Source of the DNA: Pisaster brevispinus
Lineage: Eukaryota > Echinodermata > Asteroidea > Forcipulatida > Asteriidae
Assembly (NCBI GenBank): GCA_023634235.1
Contig: JAMKCF010000007.1
Span: 2,046,001-2,110,000 of the forward strand
Direction: 5' to 3'
Length of the DNA stretch: 64,000 nt
Shown piece by piece: positions 55,831 through 64,000 of this stretch (positions within the stretch are counted from its first letter, which is position 1; each line of letters opens with the position of its first letter). The translations under genes were made by a program, and so were the position numbers. Below the pieces are notes generated by a model. It was not told the DNA's origin. It ran no database searches and saw only the letters and a program-made list of their open reading frames with translations.

Positions 55831-57038
55831 GCGTATACTACTTTTGTTCATCAATAATAATTACTGACCCACATTTTTTGGCTCAGCCCGCGCTGAAATT
55901 GATTCCGGATTTGATATAGAGACCGGTTCAGGATCATTGAGTAGACATAATTTGGTAAATAGGATAGTAATGGGAATAATAGTTGGAGGATTTGCCGAGG
56001 TACCTTCTACAACCCGTAGCCTCGGTGTCTTTGGATTTGCCCATTAATTTAAATCCACTTGCCGAAAAGCACAGATTTGAAATAGCTGACGGGGAGCGGA
56101 GCTGAGGCCGAGGTTGTGTACCTGGCAAGAGCCCCTTGGTCTTCATTGCAATAACGCAATGGCGGATCAGGAGAGGCGGCTGCCGTTAATGGACTGAGTG
56201 GATTTTCCCGGTCAAAACCTGTCATTATTTGGCCGTATTAAAACTGGATCATCACGCTGTTGAAACCGGGTTTTCTCCGTATCCCTAAAGCTAGGTTTAT
56301 AATGTCGCCCGTAGCCACTAATTGACTGTCTTTGTCTGCATATAGATATCATCTAACTAGATTGTAGTTATTAAGTCATTGTGATCTTATGATATAATCG
56401 GATAAACCGTCTTAGCATTTGACTCAAAAACGCTTCAAGCTGCGACCTACTTATTGTCCATCTCATTTCCACCGATTTCCCACCATCCTCTTCAAACATC
56501 TCAGAGGGCGTCTTTATCTCCCAGAGTACTACTCTAAACAAATCAAAGGCAAAGATAACACTACCAAATTCATTAACTATTAACCCCAGCACAGGAGCAA
56601 GATTTTTCCATTGCTTCGAAAAAACCTGTAACAACAATGGACCTGTACTATTTCAAAGACCCATTTTCTCCGATGAATACCTCTTGTGTATCCATTAATG
56701 TTTTCCCAAAGTTTCATGTACTTTCAGAATAAATTCACACTGGCTCTTGTGTTGTTATGGCTGGTGCAGAGAAAACAGTGGCCGGGACGGCAATTTTAAC
56801 ACAGTTGATCAAACCTGCGCTTTGCGCTGACACAGATAGAAGAAAACTTGCTAGTAGAAGTCTTGCTAATAGAAGAAACCAGGTTACCAGCCAATTACTC
56901 ATGTGATGTGTAGTGTTTGTGACTGGTCCCCTGCTGTCAAATCAGTTTCTGTGCCTACGAAGGCTATTACAGACGGAAATTAATTCACCGAGGCAAGCGA
57001 TAAATCACATACAGGCAACGTGCATCACGTAGAAGTGG

Positions 57039-57347
57039 GTGTTTTTTAATCCATCACTGCAAGGCGCTAAATTCAAGCATTTAGCAAAATCACATGCGCA
57101 TCGTCTCCTGGAACGTGGAGCACAGAATCCAGCTTGTATAGATGTTGAAAATACCGCTCAGTCTGCTAAGCAAAAAGAACATGCCTTGAGCCGGTCGCAG
57201 GCACTTGGAATTCCGAGGTATCAGAGCTGGCATCCTGGGTTCTACCGCAAGCATGACTTTTCAGCGCTTAGTAGATTTAATGAATTAACTGGGTCCGGGT
57301 CTTTGTTGAGCGAAGGGAAGAGGAGGCCGTGTGTGGTTGTGCAGTAG
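57039..57347 (+). other. Unrecognised open frame, 102 codons
   Basis: Open from ATG at 57039 to TAG at 57345. The translation is hydrophilic and of mixed composition (for example RSQALGIPRYQSWHPGFYRK) with no family I recognise. It could be chance or a piece of an old insertion. Confidence 0.2.
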
Positions 57348-59639
57348 GGTTATTAAGGGGTGGGGGATTGGGGGTAAACCGTAAATGAAGTTGGCTCAGC
57401 TTGTAGGCGTGGAGCACGTTAAACCCCCGATATTACAACGAGATCGCGGTCAAGTTTAATTGTGTTGGAAGAAATGCCATCCTCGGTTTGGTTAAAAAAA
57501 CAAAACAAAAAACAACCCAAAACTTCACTTGAATTGTCGAGAATTCTGTTCGGGCTTCTAGGAAGGAAAAACGACTGTACATAAATTGTTTTTTTCCCCT
57601 TGAAATTATAGGAGAAAATCTCCAAGGTTTTACTGGTAATGCAACGAATATAATGTAATTGAAGGACTATTCAATATTTCGATCGCAAGATGTGCAAGAA
57701 AACGGAGTTGGGGTCAATCGCGTTTACATTTAAAACAAAAATAATCTCAGCCCAGCCCGATTTTCTATAGACAAGCAGAAAAAGTGTTTTAAATAACATA
57801 AAGCTGCAATTTGCGGGATTTGACTGGCGGCTTTCCGCAACAAAACTATGGCCAAGTCCAAAATAGCGACTATGGCTACGTATGTGGCTTCATTGCCACG
57901 TTGATGTAATACTTGAAAATGACCCCTGATCTGTGAACTTAAACTTTGAAATGTTTTCCGACCAACATCGGTTCCAACTTTTCACATTCACTATACAATG
58001 ATAACAAACAGGACATTTTATAAAGTGCCTTTTATCAGAGGATGCAAAGCGCTGGAAAAATGAAGAAGAGAAAACCATAAAGATTGGGGGGGGGCAGACC
58101 GGAGAAACCCAGATTACGTTTCAACAGAGAAAATATGGGTATTGAGGGCCTTTTAAGAAGGAGTGGGGACCAGGTGAGTTTCTATAGTGATAGCCGAGGG
58201 GCAGATAAAGAAAAGGCCTGGTTACCAGCCTGAATGCGAGATTTGGGACTACCAAGACATCGTCCTGCGGAATAACCTTACGTGATGTGCGAAGCTCTAC
58301 CACGATTATCTTTATTTCGTCATTGTTTTTTTTTAAAGAACCAAGTTCACTTTAATCCTTCAGTTTTCAGTTCAGTTCAGTTCGTTCGGCCTCGGGTGGG
58401 TTCGAGTATGGCTAGGACCAACTAATTTGTCCGTCGTCGACCAATCCAAACCTTTCTTACATCACAGTGAAGGTAATGATCTCAACTATTCGATTCTGTT
58501 CGAACCGGTGCACCGCGGTGGAATCCGACACTCGGCACCCAAATGGGTAGTTCTGATGGGGTGAAAACTGCGCACTGCCACAGGAAAACCGGCACAAAAA
58601 AGTATTTCAAACGCAAAAGTACGGTGGTTTTTAAAATAATAATAGCAACAAAATACCACCATTAACTTGACCGTGAAATATACTTAAGTTTTTAAAACCG
58701 TTCGACCCTGTACAAAAAGTTATAAGCAAAAAATGAGGAAAAACCTGTTTTTTCGCAGCGTTTGTTATCAGGAAGGGCGTTATCAGGGAAAAAGAGCTTA
58801 GGTGAACACAACAAATTCATATGGTCCACATCGGTGTACTTTCGCAGCACCCGGGGGTGATACACCCTCGGTCTTCCTCGCCTCTTTTAGTTGGTGTTGG
58901 TTGTAACTTTTTGAAGGAACGACTCTTTGGGCCTCAAGTTCTGGGTGCCGTAGCAGTGGCCTGTCAACTAATGTGGGTTATTTACATCATAAATACGAAT
59001 ATGTGAATGAGTGAATCATCCAAATGGATATAAATCAACTTCCAGATAGGTCAATGTCAATTTTAAAAATTAAAAATCGATTTTAATTAACAGGTTTTAA
59101 GCGAATAATCTTAAGTGCGTTTTTGTAGGATGTCATTCTTACTGAATGGATTACCCAGGATAAACAAGAAACAAATAAATACATAAATCATATTGAATTT
59201 CTTTATTTGCCTACCTATTAATCGACCTAAGATAACTCCACAGACTTTAGCCCCAACATTTGTCTATAAAAACACCCAATGACTATCCACCTGGCTACAT
59301 CAAAGATGTTCGTGAAATACGGGACTGCCGTGTACCCCCTTCCTTCCTAGGCCTCAACCCGGCTCATAGTCCCTAAATCACGAACTACACACTACGGCGA
59401 CCGTGCCTTCTCTCACAATTATTCACCAATCTTGTGAAACAATCTATCCACTTTGACACCAGAAACAACATCTCTATCGACACATTTCACATTTCAGACT
59501 CCAATTAAGAACCGTCTCTTTTGCAAACTCATTAAGTTTCATGTTGTAGGTCTTCCCGGTCATTGAAAGCTCGTCAACAGTCATTCAATTTCACATTGAT
59601 GTGTAAGCGATGCTCTTTTGCGTTATTCGAATAACAAAG

Positions 59640-60178
59640 AAAATCATTTAAATTGAAGAATCCACTCGAACAGCATTCCAATTCGCAGCTTTTCGCAGAA
59701 ATCTCTCGTTGTGCCAACTCTGCTATTAAATTAAATGGCTATTAAGAACACCGTGTATACGTTTAATTAAATGAAATGCTAAACAATTCGCATACATCAA
59801 GGTGAAATTGAATAACAGCTTCAACTGAAGGGGCAAAATTGCTGTAACATGAATGCATGAAAGCGACATAGACACCTTTTGGCCGAAAATAACGGGTGTC
59901 ATTCACTGTAGAGAGCTTTGTTACTTTGTAAAACCTTCTGTAGTGCCCTGGGTGATTATGTTAGAAAGTGTGTTTTATAAGTTAGAATTAAGTAGTCAAA
60001 TTTAAAAGAGAGATGCCTCGGTATTTTCTTATCAACAAAAATAAATTCAGCTGCACAATTCAAACAAAAATGTCTGCTCGAAAATAAATTGAATGACCGG
60101 ATGCATATCGCGAAACGATGCTGTGAATTTGTCTGCCGTTCGAGTGGATTGTTAAATCGAATGATTATCTTTTTTTTA
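59640..60178. repeat. Old long inverted repeat in AT-rich DNA
   Basis: Left arm (aatccactcgaac near 59670, then caattcgcagc...ttttcgc) matches the reverse complement of the right arm (gttcgagtggatt near 60140, with gctgtgaattt and gcgaaacgatg upstream) over about 65 bp with gaps. The interior is AT-rich with taattaaat motifs. Confidence 0.6.
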
Positions 60179-60444
60179 ATCGCACGACGAAAGGAAATAT
60201 TTGCTCACACATTTAAGTGAAATTGACCGAATGTTTTATTCCATTTCGCGCGAAAAAGCATAACGCGACTATCATTATTGGACGCTTAATCGCCGAACAA
60301 TCGGGGAAACCTGTAATTATTAATACTACCTTCATCCAACCCCGGCGTCCAAATTGACGCATATGTAGCTAATCAATCAAACTGTTGCAATCTCCACCCT
60401 CGTAGCCTCCTGGGTGACGAGAAGCAATTAAAGGTTGCCTTAAT

Positions 60445-60535
60445 GTAGAACGCAAGGGCCACGATCGGAATTTGAACTCACGCTCAGATCGCTGGAACTT
60501 AATCAGCTTTGCGGTATGGCATTATCACCAACAGT
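60445..60535 (-). repeat. Possible tRNA-derived SINE fragment
   Basis: Reverse strand has gagttcaaattcc (B-box-like) downstream of a degenerate head (gactgttggtgataatgcca). Confidence 0.35.
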
Positions 60536-60550
60536 CTCCTTAAATAGTTC

Positions 60551-60889
60551 TTGCGGTTTAGATAAGATCCGAGGCATGAACAAAACTCGACGTTTCTGAT
60601 AATTTTCGGGAGAAAAACAAATTGCAACCAAAACTAGTTCTTGCATTTAAGCAAGATTTCAGATTAGTATCTCCTTCACACCTAAAATCAAACTCTAGCC
60701 TTGTTTACTCTAGTCTCGTTTAAAGAGATGTTGCGGTTCTGATAAGATCCGAGGCGTGTAAAAACTCGACGTTTCTGATAATTTTCGGGAGAAAAACAAA
60801 TTGCAACCAAAACTAGTTTTTGCCTTTAAGCGAGATTTCAGATAAGTATCTCCCTCCCCCCTAAAAATCAAACTCTAGCCTTGTTTACA
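60551..60889 (+). repeat. Tandem duplication, period 180 bp
   Basis: Units 60551-60710 and 60731-60889 are over 90% identical by eye (gataagatccgaggc, cgacgtttctgataattttc, ctctagccttgtttac). Confidence 0.92.
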
Positions 60890-61489
60890 TCGAGCTGTAT
60901 TTCCGTTTGAATATTTTAGAAATCTGCCGATGCATTTCAAAAAATAAACCCAGGCTCTAACTCTTTTAGTTTTTGTTTTCTTCTGAAGAAAGACGGATGC
61001 ATAAACTGGAACGCAACCTGGCCAACAGGCCTGTGTAGTGATGTTTCCTATATCTTTGGAACACCCCCGGGTTGTCCGGTTCATTCCCCACCCTTATTCT
61101 TCCCATTTCCCGTCTCATCTATTTCCCCATTTTCCCCAAACCGTATCCTTCCTTCCACTCCACCGTGTCCGTCGTAAATGACTGTTCTATTTTTGTCTTA
61201 TTTATCCAGCGCGCCGTATTTTATTTCCTGAGCGAATGTTACGAGTCGGTGAGACGACTAGCGGGTCGGAGAAGCCCAGGGGACAAACGCGGCTGGACCC
61301 GCTGCTGTATCGCTGGCAATATTCCCCGTCAACTTATAATGGCGAGTCGTGAAAACGAGGTTGAGTTTCCTTAAAGGCGGTTTAACACCGAAGGTATACG
61401 CAGTCTTCTTACCAATGGACTCGTTTGATAAATTTAGGGTCCCGGAATTAAACCCCGATGCGTCGCGTTGCCAGACCCACTGAGTTGTT

Positions 61490-62065
61490 GAGTCACTCAG
61501 ATTGAGACCGATTCCAACTTTTGAGTCACTTGAGTTGAGTTCGTGTCTGAGGCTTGAGTCACCAGTCATTTTGTAAAAAAAAAGAAAAAAAAACTAACTA
61601 AATTTTGGTGATGAAACACAATTGATTATTACATAAACTAAGAACTAAGCAATCATAGAAAGGACACAAATAGCATGCTTGGAACCCAGTAAATGAAGAA
61701 ATTGTCTTTGTTCTCCCTTTTTGGAACTGTTTTGTTGTTGTTAAAGTGTTGTTGTTATTTTTTCCCCGAACCGATTCAGTTTTATAAAAGTCATCGGTGT
61801 CAACAGGAACGCCTACACAGTCCAATGTTTTATTTTGTGCACTGAACTTTACGAACACTTGCTGCAGCGTACATTTTTTGACACCGTGAAATCAAACTTC
61901 GGAAATGATATACTTGTTTTAATACAACTCTTTAAAAAAGTTAATTTGTGAAAAAAAAACGTAACTCAGGAGTCACAGGTGCCCGATGTTAAGTCTCACG
62001 AGTTTTTGCTGATACGACTGAGTGCATTCTGAGTCACCAACAAACCGAGTCTCGGGCTCGTTTTC
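61490..62065. repeat. GAGTC/CTTGAGTC-motif clusters
   Basis: Two clusters (61490-61565 and 61965-62065) of gagtca, cttgagt and gactgagt motifs, the same type as in intron 4 of the SAMD3-like gene. Confidence 0.55.
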
Positions 62066-62139
62066 ACCTCATGTTATAAGATGAGTTGTTGATATCATGC
62101 CAGCTGCAAAGCAGGCTGATGTAAATGTAATGCTGGAAT

Positions 62140-62177
62140 TCTTTCTGTCTTTCTTTCTTTCTTTCTTCCTTCCTTCG
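62140..62177. repeat. CTTT microsatellite
   Basis: Run of tttc units on the + strand. Confidence 0.9.
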
Positions 62178-62469
62178 GTCAAGCGATCAAGTGACCCCCC
62201 CCCCCCAAAAGGGCGTAACTTCTAAACTATTATGCAGGTTTTAACCAAACTAAGTCAAGTTAAACCTTGGTACCTGTCCTATCTATTGATGATGGTAGCC
62301 AAATTTAGCGAATGGTCATATGGTGGTCGATACCCAACACATGCCCCTCTGCGAACAACCGTTTCGTTGGGTAAAATGTTACTCTTGGGTAATTACTTAT
62401 TTTAGTGTTTTAGCAGTGTAGTGAATTAGTTTCACAAGTCCTGTGACAAAAAGTAAAAAACACCACAGG

Positions 62470-62560
62470 CTTAGAATACTCGGGTGGGACTCGAACCCAA
62501 GACCTTTGCCAATCTAGAGCAGATGCCTTACCACTATAGACCAGCGAGCCAACGGTGTAG
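62470..62560 (-). repeat. tRNA-like sequence (SINE head or pseudo-tRNA)
   Basis: Reverse strand: ggctcgctggtctatagtgg (A-box region) and gggttcgagtccc (perfect T-loop type B box) at normal spacing. The acceptor stem pairs only partly, so not called a functional tRNA. Confidence 0.55.
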
Positions 62561-62992
62561 ATTGTTGCCATACGTTTTCTTTCCATTTTGACTGGTGGTA
62601 GGGCCTAACATTTTTCTTCCAGGACAAGCTACTCCAACCGTCTAATTGTCAAGAAAGCGTATCTTTAAACCTACGTGACTTGCAAGTATCTTAGGAAGTG
62701 AGCTGCCCACGCTTTTTGAAGAAAAAAAACCGCCTGGCATTGAACAGTCGCATGTTTTTGTCCTAATATTCTAAATGCCTATATTGCGACTGCCTTAAGC
62801 TATGGTGTTGTTAAGAAAAGACGAGATACCGGGACAGATGCAGAAAACAACCCATTGACACGATTCACGGGTCTGCGATATTTCGAAATGAGATCAGATT
62901 CAAAAGCACTCGTCTTGAAGACGGTAGCTCGCATAGAGAAGAAACTATCACCCCAACTTAAAGGAAGTTTTTTGGGGGTAATTGTAATAACA

Positions 62993-63345
62993 AGACATTA
63001 TAAAGCGCACATATCCAGCAGGGTGCTCTAGGCGCTGTAACAAAGGAAGAGAAAACAACAAAAGGGAACGGCACCAAAGAAAACTCATTTATAGGAAGAA
63101 CTAAATACTTTAGATATAAGGTGTGAATTGAAGAGACTTTTTCATTGAGTGAATAGTATTTGAGGTTTTATTGTGAAGGGGTAGCTGATTCCAGAGATGT
63201 GGTGCTGCAACTGAAAATGATCTGTCTCCCCAGGTGCGATGAGATTTTTTTGAAGAAGATATTTATTTTCAGATCGAAGGTTGCGGGATGGTTTATAGAT
63301 GTTGAGCATGTTCAGGGTTTAGGTTGGTGCTTGCCCATAGAGTGC
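62993..63345. repeat. Dispersed repeat
   Basis: A tail such as 'attataaagcgcacatatcc' followed by 'ctgattccagagatgtggtg' and 'ttcagggtttaggttggtgc'. Resembles in style the element at 12860-13310. Confidence 0.4.
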
Positions 63346-64000
63346 TTCGAAAAATATCAGCATAAGTATATAGGTGATTCTGTATGATTTTTGTCAAACT
63401 TTTATATTATGACAGACAACAGTTCTTCACAAGATGGGAAAAAAGGGAAGCATATGAATCAGGATTCAATTTTAGATGAATAAGATGCTTCTTCTTCTTC
63501 TTCTTCAAACTCACATTCAAAATCACGCGTGTTTCTCGAATTATTTCAAACTAAGTTTCTTTTTAGCTGCTATCTTTGTTTTCGTTCACACGTGATTTCA
63601 TTTTTCTCATTCGGGTTTGTTTTCAGTCATTCTATTTCATTTATAGACATTCAAGACTACATTGTTTCACAACTCTTCAGTTGAATGTCTACTACCTACG
63701 TAGGTGATGAAACTGAGTGGTTGACTAGCTTCTTGCTACGGGCTTTAGCAAAATCGAGTGATCGTCGTGAACTAGGATGTTCTTTGCATGTAAATACACA
63801 TTGATTAACTCTTTCTGACTGATGAATGCTGATGCAACGAAATATTCATTTTCAATCAAAAGCGAATAAGCCGCGGGTTTTCAAATTGAATGAGTTCTTT
63901 GTGGAAACTGGTTGGGAAAAACCTACAGGTCTTTTAAACGCCTTCGAACAGCAGTCGTTGTTTGGATGTTGTTGCTCGCTTGGCCTAAATAAGAATAAAA

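Larger units (their letters stand above)
52954..64000. other. Probable GPCR intron, continuing past the right edge
   Basis: No TM7-like exon (N-P-x-x-Y context) was found after the donor at 52954, so this 11-kb stretch is best read as intron unless the gene is truncated. Repeats in it are listed separately; sequence from 56160-57030, 58300-59600 and 63420-64000 shows nothing recognisable beyond small simple repeats. Confidence 0.5.

Noticed and set aside
61072..61569. Overlapping open frames, one with a splice-like TCG/gtgaga border considered as the GPCR TM7 exon
   Set aside because: In the required phase it hits a stop immediately and no NPxxY sequence is present.
62470..62560. Functional tRNA gene
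   Set aside because: A and B boxes are good, but the acceptor stem does not pair fully; more likely a SINE head.

Overview
The window is eukaryotic and most likely from an echinoderm, probably a sea star. The genes have many short coding exons in long AT-rich introns with GT-AG borders, and the space between them is packed with short foldback elements, tRNA-derived SINE-like sequences and decayed LINE ends. Several of these repeat families recur within the window and resemble families I associate with sea-star genomes. That species assignment is inference, because no marker gene settles it.

Layout. (1) 1-1655: upstream sequence with a TATA box and CCAAT box. (2) 1656-27265, + strand: a complete 15-exon gene for an SLC5-family sodium-coupled monocarboxylate transporter (SMCT, SLC5A8/SLC5A12-like). 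All splice phases close to a 623-residue protein. Intron 1 starts with GC instead of GT. The introns hold two LINE reverse-transcriptase remnants (17.5-18.1 kb and 19.7-20.2 kb) and many foldback elements. (3) 28029-28223: a small transposon with perfect 18-bp terminal inverted repeats and perfect 9-bp target duplications. (4) About 28.57-38.46 kb: two intact adjacent + strand genes. The first is a single-exon 818-residue protein with two zinc fingers and a transposase-like core. The second has 8 exons and 515 residues, with a ubiquitin-like/SAMD3-like layout. They are flanked by matching inverted sequences about 9.9 kb apart and by short repeated motifs. I interpret this as a nearly intact two-gene DNA transposon, or a co-opted descendant, and it is the most interesting object here. 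(5) 38.5-51.2 kb: no gene recognised. It holds a triple hairpin cluster, SINEs, foldback elements, LINE tails, and simple and tandem repeats. (6) 52151-52953, + strand: the first coding exon of a class A peptide GPCR of the bombesin receptor type, covering TM1 to TM6. The TM7 exon was not found and probably lies past the right edge. (7) 53-64 kb: probably its intron, with SINEs, a 180-bp duplication and an old, long inverted repeat.

The transporter and the GPCR are ordinary host genes with no evident functional link. The two middle genes probably work together: one looks like the catalytic protein and the other like an accessory protein, as in CACTA-type elements. They may be made from one promoter by alternative splicing.
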